Both the position numbers and the translations under genes were made by a program. DNA of 46,979 nucleotides from Aeromonas simiae. GTDB taxonomy: Bacteria; Pseudomonadota; Gammaproteobacteria; Enterobacterales; Aeromonadaceae. Numbering within the stretch: the first letter of the stretch is position 1; each line of letters opens with the position of its first letter. The stretch is taken from positions 1-46,979 of the forward strand of contig NZ_CDBY01000087.1 in the NCBI RefSeq assembly GCF_000820125.1, given 5' to 3'. Below, piece after piece: positions 16,264 to 23,624 of the stretch. The notes under the pieces were generated by a model. The model had not been told where the DNA came from. It was given only the letters and a program-made list of their open reading frames with translations, and did no database searches.

Positions 16264-17075
16264 GCCGGCTTGTCGGCATCCGCGACGAACAGCGGCTTGC
16301 CGTTGACGGTGAAGCTGTTGATGAGCTGCTGGCCATGCTGGGATACCAGCCAGTCAGAGAGGACGCGGGCGCCTTCGGTGTTGAGCTTGGGCCAGCGCTT
16401 CGGGTTGACCAGGATCACCCGATAGGGGTTGAACAGGCGCTTGTCGCCCTCCAGCAGCAGAGCCAGCTTGAGCTTGCCCTCATAGGCGAGCCAAGTGCCG
16501 CGGTCGGTCAGGGTGTAGCCACCCAGCTCCGAGGTCATGGTCAGGGTCGGGCCCATCCCCTGACCGATGGACTTGTAGCCCTTGAAGGCAGGCGTGATGC
16601 CGGCGGCTTGCCACAGCGCCTTCTCCTTGACGTGGGTCCCCGACTCGTCACCGCGCGAGACAAAGATGGCCTCCTTATCGGCCAGGGCCTTGAGGGCCTT
16701 GGCGGCATCCTTGAGCGGCTTGATCCCGGCAGGATCGCCCGCCGGGCCGACCAGCACGAAGTCGTTGTACATCAGGTGGCGCGGCTCGATGCCAAAACCG
16801 GCCTCGACAAACGTCTGCTCCGAGCTGGGGGCATGGGTCATCACCAGATCCACGTCGCCGTTCTCACCCATCTTGAGGCTCTGACCGGTGCCGGCCGCCA
16901 GCACCTGCACCCGGTAGCCGGTCTCCTTGGTGAACTGGGGCAGCAGCCAGCCGAGCAGGCCGGATTGCTCGGTGCTGGTGGTGGTGGCAAGGCGGATGAT
17001 CGGGTTGGCCGGTTCGGCCAGGGCCTGCTGGGAGAGCAGCAGACCGCCGAGTAGCAGGGCGGCGAGGCGTTTCAT
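16260..17075 (-). CDS. tupA: Tungstate-binding periplasmic protein (TupA-like)
   Basis: A 271-residue exported protein: signal MKRLAALLLGGLLLSQQALA, then the TupA hallmark RLATTTSTEQSGLLGWLLPQF, whose TTTS residues line the oxyanion pocket, followed by GENGDVDLVMTHAPSSEQ, NDFVLVGP and the second-lobe motif FVSRGDESGTHVKEK. TupA proteins bind tungstate very tightly, and some relatives prefer molybdate. The ATG at 17075 has GGAG eight bases upstream; the earlier in-frame ATG at 17087 is less well placed. It is the first gene of tupABC-mobA-mobB/moeA and has a sigma-54-type promoter about 60 bp upstream. Confidence 0.9.
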   Translation of the reverse strand: MKRLAALLLGGLLLSQQALAEPANPIIRLATTTSTEQSGLLGWLLPQFTKETGYRVQVLAAGTGQSLKMGENGDVDLVMTHAPSSEQTFVEAGFGIEPRHLMYNDFVLVGPAGDPAGIKPLKDAAKALKALADKEAIFVSRGDESGTHVKEKALWQAAGITPAFKGYKSIGQGMGPTLTMTSELGGYTLTDRGTWLAYEGKLKLALLLEGDKRLFNPYRVILVNPKRWPKLNTEGARVLSDWLVSQHGQQLINSFTVNGKPLFVADADKPA

Positions 17076-17096
17076 CGAATTCTCCATGATGAGCTG

Positions 17097-17118
17097 GAGC
17101 CGGGACAGTCCCGGGCTC
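17097..17118. repeat. Inverted repeat in the tupA leader
   Basis: GAGCC-GGGAC-A-GTCCC-G-GGCTC, nearly perfect, lies between the predicted transcription start (about 17125) and the tupA ribosome-binding site. It could form a leader hairpin or be an operator. No known molybdate or tungstate regulator site (for example ModE) was recognised. Confidence 0.5.
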
Positions 17119-17135
17119 CCGAGGATGCTCTATTA

Positions 17136-17152
17136 AGCAAGGGCGGTGCCAG
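17136..17152 (-). promoter_or_regulatory. Sigma-54-type (-24/-12) promoter of the tup-mob operon
   Basis: Read on the minus strand, CTGGCACCGCCCTTGCT matches the consensus TGGCAC-N5-TTGCW exactly, with the diagnostic GG (complement of 17149-17150) and GC (17137-17138) separated by 10 bp. The expected start, about 12 bp further, leaves a roughly 50-base leader before tupA. The enhancer-like palindrome at 17259 is about 114 bp upstream of the -24 element. Confidence 0.75.
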
Positions 17153-17180
17153 CTTGATGATATTTACTTTTTACATTTTA

Positions 17181-17193
17181 AAACAAACAGTTA
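17181..17193. promoter_or_regulatory. Possible IHF site between enhancer and tup promoter
   Basis: AAACAAACAGTTA matches the IHF consensus WATCAA-N4-TTR with one mismatch. It lies in an AT-rich stretch between the sigma-54 promoter and the upstream palindrome, the usual place for a DNA-bending site. Weak by itself. Confidence 0.35.
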
Positions 17194-17258
17194 CCTGCTT
17201 TCAAAGGGCGTGGTAGGTGCCTTCTTACGCCCCGGGCTTGGTTTATGGCGGCAAACGA

Positions 17259-17269
17259 GACAAAATGTC
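17259..17269. promoter_or_regulatory. Enhancer-like palindrome upstream of tupA
   Basis: GACAAAATGTC (GACA-AAA-TGTC) lies 43 bp before the response regulator start and 114 bp upstream of the divergent tup -24 element. The same 11-mer recurs at 23469, upstream of the fdh sigma-54 promoter. It is a candidate binding site for the NtrC-type regulator encoded next to it, and could also mediate autoregulation. Confidence 0.6.
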
Positions 17270-17311
17270 CCACCTCTGTCGGAGCCCTCTTACCCAGTCG
17301 GAGCGATACCC

Positions 17312-18661
17312 ATGACGCTACCCATGACCACCTGGTCTGCCCTTTCACTGCTCATCGTCGATGACGAGCCGGGGATGCGCAGCTTCCTGGGCAAGGCGCT
17401 GGCCAAGCGCTTTGCTCAGGTCGAGACCGCCGCCAGCGTCGAGGAGGCCGAGGCACTGCGCAGTCGGCTCCATTTCGACCTTATCATCGCCGACATCCGC
17501 CTGCCGGGGCGCTCTGGCATCGAGTGGCACGAATCCTTACAACCGAGCGAGCGCCGCTCCGATCTCATCTTCATGACCGGCTACGGCGACATGGAGTCGG
17601 CCCTGCGTGCCCTGCGCCTCGGCGCCAGCGACTTCATCCTCAAGCCGTTCAACCTCGAGCAGATGGTGCAGGCGGTGGATCGGGTGATCGCCCGCCGCCA
17701 CCTGGAGCGGGAGAACTGGCTGCTGCGCCAGGAGGTGAGCAAGCACTTCCCTGTGCAGCTCATCGGTGACTCGGCCACTACCGCCGATCTCAAGTGCATG
17801 ATCGCCAGAGTGGCGCCTTCGCCGGCGGCGGTGCTGGTCGAGGGGGAGTCGGGCACCGGCAAGGAGCTGGTGGCCCGCGCGCTACACCAGCTCTCCGGCC
17901 GCTCCGGAGCCTTCGTGCCGGTCAACTGCGGGGCCATTGCCCCCGAGCTGCTCGAAAGCGAGCTGTTTGGCCATGTGCAGGGGGCCTTCACCGGTGCCCG
18001 CAAGGGGCGCGAGGGGCTGTTTCGGGTCGCCCAGCAGGGCACCCTGTTTCTCGACGAGATCGGCGAGATGCCGCTGGCCATGCAGTCCTCGTTGCTGCGC
18101 GCCCTGGAGCAGAAGGCCATCCGCCCGGTGGGGGCCGAGCGCGAGCTGCCAGTGGACGTGCGCATCGTGGCGGCCACCAACCGTAACCTCAAAGAGGAGG
18201 TGGAGGCTGGGCGTTTTCGGGCCGACCTCTTCTACCGCCTCAACGTGGTCACCCTCAAGGTGGCGCCCCTGCGTGAGCGGCCCGAGGATATTCCGGCGCT
18301 GGTGCACCACTTTACCGAGCGGCTCACCACTGAGATGGGGATGGCGCCGCTGCGCTGGACCCACGAGGATGTGGCGGCGATGCAGGCTCACGAGTGGCCC
18401 GGCAACGTGCGTGAGCTGCGCAACCTCATCGAGCGCAGCCTGCTGCTTGGCAAACCGCCCGCGCTGGAGTGGCAAGCCGAGGTGGGCGTTCAGGCCGCTC
18501 AGAGCGGCTACCCCGATGAGTGGGATCTGGCGCGCGTGGCGCGGGCCCACATCGAGCAAGTGGTCGCGCGCTGTGACGGCAACAAGTCGGCGGCGGCCCG
18601 CACTCTCGGGGTGGCGCGCAAGACTTTGGAGCGCAAGTTCAAGGAGTGGGAGCAGGCGTGA
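17312..18661 (+). CDS. NtrC-family sigma-54-dependent response regulator
   Basis: A 449-residue activator. Residues 11-125 are a receiver domain with acidic pocket Asp17-Asp18, phospho-acceptor Asp61 (LIIADIRLPG) and Lys111 (ILKPF). Residues about 150-375 are the AAA+ sigma-54 interaction domain with Walker A GESGTGKE (178-185), the sigma-54-contacting loop GAFTGA (224-229) and Walker B TLFLDEIGEM. The C-terminus carries a Fis-type helix-turn-helix (NKSAAARTLGVARKTLERKFKEW). Start at 17312 has GGAG nine bases upstream; an earlier GTG at 17210 would add unrelated residues. It overlaps the kinase gene by 4 bp. Likely targets are the sigma-54-type promoters of the tup, fdh and perhaps fdhD units. 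Confidence 0.93.
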   Translation: MTLPMTTWSALSLLIVDDEPGMRSFLGKALAKRFAQVETAASVEEAEALRSRLHFDLIIADIRLPGRSGIEWHESLQPSERRSDLIFMTGYGDMESALRALRLGASDFILKPFNLEQMVQAVDRVIARRHLERENWLLRQEVSKHFPVQLIGDSATTADLKCMIARVAPSPAAVLVEGESGTGKELVARALHQLSGRSGAFVPVNCGAIAPELLESELFGHVQGAFTGARKGREGLFRVAQQGTLFLDEIGEMPLAMQSSLLRALEQKAIRPVGAERELPVDVRIVAATNRNLKEEVEAGRFRADLFYRLNVVTLKVAPLRERPEDIPALVHHFTERLTTEMGMAPLRWTHEDVAAMQAHEWPGNVRELRNLIERSLLLGKPPALEWQAEVGVQAAQSGYPDEWDLARVARAHIEQVVARCDGNKSAAARTLGVARKTLERKFKEWEQA

Positions 18662-20724
18662 CCCCCTCGCTGCTGCGCCGCTGGCGCACCCGGGTGCGCT
18701 GGCGCCTGCTCACCCTCACCTCTGTGCCGATCCTGGTCACCCTACTCGGCATGCTGGGGTTGACCCTCTACTGGACCCTTAATTACAGCTGGCAGAACCT
18801 GCTGTCGCGGGTGCGCGCCGATCTCGGGGTGGCGCACCAGGCGCTGCGGGTCGAGCAAGAGCACCAGAGCGATCTGCTGGCCCACCTGCGCGACAGTTGG
18901 GCCTTCCAGCAGCGGCTGCGCCAGGCGCCAGAGAGCCTCGATGGCTGGCTGGACGAGCCGGCCCAGCGCTGGCCGCTCGATGGGGTGCGCCTGCGCCGCG
19001 ATGTGGCTCTCGATGCCCTGCCGAAGGCGGCGCGCGATCGCCTGCGATTGGGGGCGCCGGTGACCCAGTTTGCCATCTGGTCGCCCGAGCAGCTGGCTGC
19101 GTTCAACCCGGCGCTGGTCGAGCAGGCCCGCGTGGGGGAAGAGCGGCGCGGCCTGATGAGCCTCTCTTGGGTGCCTGTGCTGGGGCCGAATGGTCGGCTG
19201 TTGGGGATCCTCGAGGGGGGAGCGCTCATCAACCGCGACGGTGAGCTGGTCGATCGGTTGCGCGATCAGGTGTTTGTGCCCGGCACCCTACCGGAGGGGG
19301 AGAGTGGCGCCGTCACCTTCTTTCTCGGCGATCTGCGGGTCAGCACCAATGTGCCGGCCGACAGCGCACGGGGCGGTGGACGGGCGCTGGCCACCCAGGT
19401 GTCGGCCCCGGTGCGCCGGCAGGTGCTTGAGCAGGGGGTGAGCTGGGTCGATCGGGCCTGGGTGCACGACGCCTGGGCGGTCTCCGGTTACGAGCCGCTG
19501 CGCGATCTGCACGGCCACGCCATCGGCATGCTCTATGTGGGATTCCCCGAGTGGCCCTTCGTGCGCACCTATCTGGTCAATCTGCTCGAGCTGGGTAGCG
19601 GGGTGGCGCTGCTGCTGCTCATCTCGGGGCTCTTGGTCTATCGCGGCGCGCGCGATCTCTTCTCTCCCATCGAGCAGATCCACCGGGTGGTGCGCGCCAC
19701 CCGGCGCCAGCAGGAGGCGCGCATCGGTCCGCTCGGGCTCGATCCGGCGCATGAGCTGGCCCAGTTGGGCCGTCAGTTTGACGCCATGCTCGATCTGCTG
19801 GCCGAGCGCAACCGCGAGATAGCCGGCGCCGCCGAGGCGCTGGAGGGCAAGGTGGCGGCCCGCACCCTGAGCCTGCACCAGAAGACCGCCGAGCTGGAGG
19901 AGCACATCCGCATGCTGACCGAGGCGCGAGAGCAGCTGCTCATCAGCGAGAAGCTGGCGGCCCTTGGCGAGCTGTGCGCCGGGGTGGCCCACGAGATCAA
20001 CAATCCGCTGGCGGTGATCCTCGGCAACATGGAGCTGCTCAAGCTGGAGCTGGGGGAGGCGGCGGCCCCGGTGAGCGACGAGATTGAGCTGGTGCTCACT
20101 CAGGTGGATCGCATCCGGGCCATCACCCGCAGCCTGTTGCAGTATTCGCGCCCCGGTGACTACGAGACCCCTCCGGTGTGGCAGCACCTGGGGCCCATCG
20201 TGCAGGAGAGCCTGACACTGGTCGGGGCGACCCTGCGCCAGCAGTCGATCGCCCTCGAATGCCAGTTGTCGGCCAGTGCCCCTATCGAGGCCGATCGCCA
20301 GCAACTGTTGCAGGTGATGGTCAACCTGCTGGTCAATGCCGCCCACGCCATCGCCCGCCGTCGTGAGCAGCGCGGCGAGGGGGGCCGGATCGTGGTGAGT
20401 ACCCGCGACTGGCGTGAGCAGGGGGCGCTGCGCGGAGCCGAGATCCGGGTGCAGGACGATGGCTGCGGCATCGAGCCAGCGCTGTTACAGCGCATCTTCG
20501 AGCCTTTTTTCACCACTCGCGCCAATGGCACTGGGCTGGGGCTGGCGCTCTCGCACCGTATCGTCAGCCGCTGGGGGGGTGAGCTTTCGGTCGAGTCGGT
20601 GCCGGGGCAGGGGAGCTGCTTTACGGTGCGCCTGCAAAGCCGAGCCAGCCACGAGCCGGGGGAGGCGCAGGGCCATGCCGATGCGTGGCGGCTGGGGCTG
20701 GGCGGGGAGGAGGCGGCGCCCTAG
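18658..20724 (+). CDS. Membrane sensor histidine kinase, partner of the NtrC-type regulator
   Basis: A 688-residue kinase. TM1 is at about 17-40, a periplasmic region of about 265 residues follows (probably a Cache-type ligand domain, e.g. LMSLSWVPVLGPNGRLLGILEGGALINRDGELV), TM2 at about 309-328, then a HAMP-like segment, a coiled coil, the HisKA box ELCAGVAHEINNPLAVILGNME with His445, and an HATPase domain (VNLLVNAAHAI, VQDDGCGIEP, TGLGLALSHRIV). It starts with GTG overlapping the regulator's TGA; AAGGAG lies about 11 bases before. The ligand is unknown; position suggests formate, an oxyanion or a respiratory cue. The stop overlaps that of the convergent regulator gene in CTAG at 20721. Confidence 0.92.
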   Translation: MTPSLLRRWRTRVRWRLLTLTSVPILVTLLGMLGLTLYWTLNYSWQNLLSRVRADLGVAHQALRVEQEHQSDLLAHLRDSWAFQQRLRQAPESLDGWLDEPAQRWPLDGVRLRRDVALDALPKAARDRLRLGAPVTQFAIWSPEQLAAFNPALVEQARVGEERRGLMSLSWVPVLGPNGRLLGILEGGALINRDGELVDRLRDQVFVPGTLPEGESGAVTFFLGDLRVSTNVPADSARGGGRALATQVSAPVRRQVLEQGVSWVDRAWVHDAWAVSGYEPLRDLHGHAIGMLYVGFPEWPFVRTYLVNLLELGSGVALLLLISGLLVYRGARDLFSPIEQIHRVVRATRRQQEARIGPLGLDPAHELAQLGRQFDAMLDLLAERNREIAGAAEALEGKVAARTLSLHQKTAELEEHIRMLTEAREQLLISEKLAALGELCAGVAHEINNPLAVILGNMELLKLELGEAAAPVSDEIELVLTQVDRIRAITRSLLQYSRPGDYETPPVWQHLGPIVQESLTLVGATLRQQSIALECQLSASAPIEADRQQLLQVMVNLLVNAAHAIARRREQRGEGGRIVVSTRDWREQGALRGAEIRVQDDGCGIEPALLQRIFEPFFTTRANGTGLGLALSHRIVSRWGGELSVESVPGQGSCFTVRLQSRASHEPGEAQGHADAWRLGLGGEEAAP

Positions 20725-21590
20725 CTCTGACCACTCCACAGCGGCTTGCCGCACTGGGCCAGATCATAGCCGCCAAGCCGCGCCGCCAGCTCGCGCCCCT
20801 CACTCCCCTGCAACCACTCCATCAGGTGCTGCAACAGGGTGCGAAAGAAGACCCCCTGCGGCATCACCAGATCGACGCTCTCCTGGGAGAGGGGAACAAA
20901 CCCCAGTCCGAACTCGGTGGCGGTGGAGAGGGCCCCCGGCCCCACGTCCGCCTCGCCACGGCACAGCGTCGCCGCCAGATCCCGCTCGCTGCCGGCTTGA
21001 ACCGCGCAGTGCAACCCCTCCAGCGAACGCCCCTCGGTGAGCAGCCACTCCTGTAGGGCCCGCTGGCTGCCGGCCCCCTCCTGGCGCATCACCCAGCGCA
21101 GCGGCAGGGTCTGCGGCGCCTTTAGATCGCCGAGCCCCTGGCGCAGGAGCAGCCCCTGCATGCGGCGAAAGCCGTGCACCAGAACCCACTGACGGTGCCC
21201 CTGGTATTGCTGGATCAGGGCCGGGTGGCGCAGGTGCGACTCCTCGGCCCTGCCCCAGTGGATGGCGCACAGATCCACGTGGCCGCGCGCCAGCATCGCC
21301 AGCCCCTGGCGGGTGCCGCACGGGGTGTAGCCGACCAGCGCCGCGGTGCCGAGCCGCTCGGCCAGCCGCTGCACCCCGTGGTGTAGCAGCATGTCGTCGG
21401 AGCCGGCCAGGATCAGCCGATCGTTCATCACCCCGTCGTGGCAGCTGCCGAGCAGCCAGCGATCGAGCAGGGATTTGGGAAACAGCCACTTGCCGGTCGC
21501 CTTGGTGGCCGGGATGCGCGCCTCGTTGGCGAGCTGGTAGACCTTCTTCTCGTTGAGATCGAGATACTCCGCCACCTGGCGCACGTTCAT
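20721..21590 (-). CDS. HTH regulator with a periplasmic-binding-protein-like (molybdate-type) domain
   Basis: A 289-residue soluble protein without signal peptide. Residues 1-55 are an excisionase/MerR-like DNA-binding helix-turn-helix (MNVRQVAEYLDLNEKKVYQLANEARIPATKATGKWLFPKSLLDRW). The rest is a PBP-like domain of the COG1910 type (ILAGSDDMLLHHGVQRLAERLG, GTRQGLAMLARGHVDLCAIHW, MRQEGAGSQRALQEWL, GEADVGPGALSTATEFGLGFVPL) as found in cytosolic oxyanion- or cofactor-sensing regulators. It follows fdhD by 4 bp and is surely co-translated. By context it may sense tungstate, molybdate or precursor status and control the fdh/tup units; ligand and targets are unproven. Confidence 0.82.
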   Translation of the reverse strand: MNVRQVAEYLDLNEKKVYQLANEARIPATKATGKWLFPKSLLDRWLLGSCHDGVMNDRLILAGSDDMLLHHGVQRLAERLGTAALVGYTPCGTRQGLAMLARGHVDLCAIHWGRAEESHLRHPALIQQYQGHRQWVLVHGFRRMQGLLLRQGLGDLKAPQTLPLRWVMRQEGAGSQRALQEWLLTEGRSLEGLHCAVQAGSERDLAATLCRGEADVGPGALSTATEFGLGFVPLSQESVDLVMPQGVFFRTLLQHLMEWLQGSEGRELAARLGGYDLAQCGKPLWSGQS

Positions 21591-21594
21591 GAAC

Positions 21595-22440
21595 TCAGTC
21601 ACGGCGAGCACTCTCCAGCACCGGCGGCTTCTCATCGAGCAGCAGGTTGTCGTGGCCGCTGAAGACCTGGAAGTGGCGCCCCTTGGCGCGGGCAATCATG
21701 GTGATGCCGAGCTGGCGCGCGAGATCGAGCCCCATCTGGGTGACGCCGGAGCGCGACAGCAGCACAGGGATGCCCATCTGCGCCACCTTGATCACCATCT
21801 CGGATGTGAGCCGGCCCGTGGTGTAGAAGATTTTATCGCTGCCGCTGTCACCGCTGAGCCACAGCTCGCCGGCCAGGGTGTCGACCGCGTTGTGGCGCCC
21901 CACGTCCTCGACAAACGAGAGGATCTGCGCGCCCCGGCACAGGGCGCAGCCGTGCACGGCGCCGGCCTGCTTGTAGGTGTCGTTGTAGGCCGACAGCGCC
22001 TTGAGCAGGGCATAGAGAGTGCTCTGGCGCACCTGGCCCTGAACGAGGCGCACCCCCTCAAGCTGCTTCATCACGCTGCCATACATGGTGCCCTGACCAC
22101 AGCCCGAGGTGACCGTTTTTTTCTCCAGCGCCTGGTCGATATCGCCGGTCTCTTCGCGGGTGATGAGGGCCGCCGCCTCGCTCTCCCAGTCGACGATCAG
22201 CGAGTCGATGGCGGCCAGATCCCGGATAAACCCCTGATTCTTGAGATAACCCAGCACCAGCGCCTCGGGGCGGGCCCCCAGGGTCATCAGGGTCACCACC
22301 TCCTTCCAGTTGAGGTAGACGGTGAGCGGCCGCTCGCATGCGATCTGCTGGGTGTTGCGCTGCCCCTGCTCGTCCATCACCTCGACGGTCATGGTGAGCT
22401 CGACCGGATTGCTGCGTTTGATAAAGGGGGGGAGGGTCAT
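21595..22440 (-). CDS. fdhD: Formate dehydrogenase accessory sulfurtransferase FdhD
   Basis: FdhD takes sulfur from the cysteine desulfurase IscS and passes it to the bis-MGD cofactor, giving the sulfido ligand that formate dehydrogenase needs. The 281-residue protein shows the family blocks ERPLTVYLNWKEVVTLMTLGARPEALVLGYLKNQG, TSGCGQGT, the sulfur-transfer pair Cys165/Cys168 in VHGCALCRG, VEDVGRHNAVDTLAGE and YTTGRLTSEM. Start at 22440 has CAGGAG upstream. It diverges from the DUF3305 gene and is followed by the HTH/PBP regulator. A sigma-54-like promoter is readable at 22476. Confidence 0.96.
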   Translation of the reverse strand: MTLPPFIKRSNPVELTMTVEVMDEQGQRNTQQIACERPLTVYLNWKEVVTLMTLGARPEALVLGYLKNQGFIRDLAAIDSLIVDWESEAAALITREETGDIDQALEKKTVTSGCGQGTMYGSVMKQLEGVRLVQGQVRQSTLYALLKALSAYNDTYKQAGAVHGCALCRGAQILSFVEDVGRHNAVDTLAGELWLSGDSGSDKIFYTTGRLTSEMVIKVAQMGIPVLLSRSGVTQMGLDLARQLGITMIARAKGRHFQVFSGHDNLLLDEKPPVLESARRD

Positions 22441-22475
22441 GGTCTGCAGGCTCCTGATGGCAAAGCCACGACAGG

Positions 22476-22492
22476 AGCAAGTTCCATTCCAT
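22476..22492 (-). promoter_or_regulatory. Sigma-54-like promoter of fdhD
   Basis: On the minus strand, ATGGAATGGAACTTGCT has GG (complement of 22489-22490) and GC (22477-22478) ten bases apart, with a perfect TTGCT but only TGG of the TGGCAC half. It lies about 36 bp upstream of the fdhD ATG. It is weaker than the other three and stands back to back with the plus-strand promoter at 22513. Confidence 0.5.
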
Positions 22493-22512
22493 GTTCCCCT
22501 CCACGTTGTGTA

Positions 22513-22529
22513 TTGGCCCCGCTCTTGCA
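22513..22529 (+). promoter_or_regulatory. Sigma-54-type promoter of the DUF3305-DUF3306 genes
   Basis: TTGGCCCCGCTCTTGCA: GG at 22515-22516 and GC at 22527-22528 are ten bases apart, with TTGGC and TTGCA matching the consensus. It lies about 37 bp before the ATG at 22566. No GACAAAATGTC-type palindrome was found upstream within fdhD. Confidence 0.65.
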
Positions 22530-22565
22530 ATGGTATGGCTTTCTCCATCCCAAACTGGAGCCGTC

Positions 22566-23054
22566 ATGAGCGAAACAACCTCTCATTCGGATCAGCGCTG
22601 GCTGCTGCCCCAACTATCGCTGCGCGAGAGCCGGGTCGGTCGCTGGCAGAGCCTGACCCCCGAGCTGACTGCGGTGCTGCCCGCCGAGCCAGACCTTCCC
22701 AACGCCTTACCGTTGACCCTTTATCGCGATGAGCGCAGCGATTACCGCTTCAACCTGAGTTCGGATGCGCCGCGCCTGTTTCTGGTGGCGAGCGGTGCCG
22801 GCGAAAGCCTGCGTGCCGACCTGCTCACCCTGAGCCAGAGCGTGGCCGCGGCCTACATGGACGGCGATCGCACCGTGCTCTCCTGCCCGCTGCCCGAGGC
22901 GCTGCAAGCCTGGTGCGAGGCCTTTATCGGCCGCCATGGCGAGCTGATCGAGCGCCGTGGTAAGGGCAAGAAGGGCAAGGGGCGGGCCCGTGAGACCGTC
23001 GGCCCGGATGCTTGCCCGCTGCGCGGCGATCCGCTGGAAGGGGCGCAGCCATGA
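22566..23054 (+). CDS. DUF3305 protein of the formate dehydrogenase cluster
   Basis: A 162-residue soluble protein matching the DUF3305 family, which is regularly found as the first gene of Fdh clusters in Shewanella, Vibrio and Aeromonas. Visible blocks are LRESRVGRWQSLTPEL, LTLYRDERSDYRFNLSSDAPRLFLV, AAYMDGDRTVLSCPLPEALQAWCEAFIGRHGEL and a lysine-rich tail (RRGKGKKGKGRARE). No enzymatic motif is apparent; the role is presumed to be in biogenesis of the enzyme. The ATG at 22566 has GGAG six bases upstream. It overlaps the next gene by 4 bp (ATGA). Confidence 0.8.
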   Translation: MSETTSHSDQRWLLPQLSLRESRVGRWQSLTPELTAVLPAEPDLPNALPLTLYRDERSDYRFNLSSDAPRLFLVASGAGESLRADLLTLSQSVAAAYMDGDRTVLSCPLPEALQAWCEAFIGRHGELIERRGKGKKGKGRARETVGPDACPLRGDPLEGAQP

Positions 23055-23518
23055 GCGAGTTTCTGCGCCGCTGGTCACAGCGCAAGCTCCATCCGATCGC
23101 CCCTGAGCCCGAGCCGGCGGCCCCTGCGGAGCCGGTCTCGCCTGATGGCGGGATGGCGGCGCGGGTCAGTGACATCGACGCGCCGCCTGATCATACGGAG
23201 CCGGCCGTGCCCTCCTTGCCCGACACCTCCTTGCCCGACACCTCCTTGCCCGACAAAGAGACGCTGCGCGCCCTGTTTCGCCAACACAAGCCCGACGGGC
23301 TTGACGACTACACTCAGGACTTCGCCGCCCCCGAGCTGCTCAGTGCCGAGCTGGTGGCCGGGCTGCGCGGCTGGCTGGTCGAGCCCGTGGAAGAGGAGCA
23401 GAGCGAGAAAGCAGAGCTCGTGGCGCATGACCCTGCCGAGAATGGGGACATTTTGGTTTCAGTGGTGGGACAAAATGTCGCTATCGATGAGAGCGATGAA
23501 GATGAAAATGGATCCTGA
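23051..23518 (+). CDS. DUF3306 protein of the formate dehydrogenase cluster
   Basis: A 155-residue protein opening MSEFLRRWSQRKL, the DUF3306 signature, then a proline- and alanine-rich linker, a threefold SLPDT repeat, and a conserved core FRQHKPDGLDDYTQDF...PELLSAELVAGLRGWL. The C-terminus is acidic (AIDESDEDENGS). Family members always travel with DUF3305 and the fdh genes, and the function is unknown. The last 75 bases of the gene contain two enhancer-like palindromes for the downstream sigma-54 promoter, so the coding tail has a dual use. Confidence 0.78.
   Translation: MSEFLRRWSQRKLHPIAPEPEPAAPAEPVSPDGGMAARVSDIDAPPDHTEPAVPSLPDTSLPDTSLPDKETLRALFRQHKPDGLDDYTQDFAAPELLSAELVAGLRGWLVEPVEEEQSEKAELVAHDPAENGDILVSVVGQNVAIDESDEDENGS
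23212..23256. repeat. Three tandem 15-bp repeats inside the DUF3306 gene
   Basis: CTCCTTGCCCGACAC occurs at 23212-23226 and 23227-23241; the third copy 23242-23256 differs only in the last base. It encodes the SLPDT repeats in a low-complexity linker, so copy number can vary without loss of frame. Confidence 0.92.
23447..23479. promoter_or_regulatory. Paired enhancer-like palindromes upstream of the fdh promoter
   Basis: GACATTTTGGT (23447-23457, matching 9 of 11 of the palindrome read on the other strand) and the perfect GACAAAATGTC (23469-23479) have centres 22 bp apart, two helical turns. They lie 78 and 100 bp upstream of the -24 element at 23552, the usual distance for an NtrC-type activator, and each is preceded by GG. 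They sit inside the 3' end of the DUF3306 gene. Confidence 0.7.
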
Positions 23519-23549
23519 CTCCCTCTCTTGGATTTTTCTTCCCACTACC

Positions 23550-23566
23550 TTGGCCGGCTTATTGCT
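23550..23566 (+). promoter_or_regulatory. Sigma-54-type promoter of the fdh structural operon
   Basis: TTGGCCGGCTTATTGCT: GG at 23552-23553 and GC at 23564-23565 with the exact 10-bp spacing and a TTGCT -12 half. It lies in the only gap of the operon (23519-23624), about 60 bp before the GTG of the ferredoxin-like gene. Confidence 0.75.
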
Positions 23567-23624
23567 ATTGCAAGCCCCCAATAAGCAACCGGTCCGAAGT
23601 AGTCCGGCTGCATGAGGAAACACT

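Noticed and set aside
17238..17253. Sigma-54-like element TTGGTTTATGGCGGCA upstream of the response regulator
   Set aside because: The spacing between GG and GC is 9 bp, and the -12 half is poor, so it does not meet the strict 10-bp rule.
23212..23256. 15-bp tandem repeats considered as regulator-binding iterons
   Set aside because: They keep the reading frame and encode a repeated peptide linker, so a protein-level explanation suffices.
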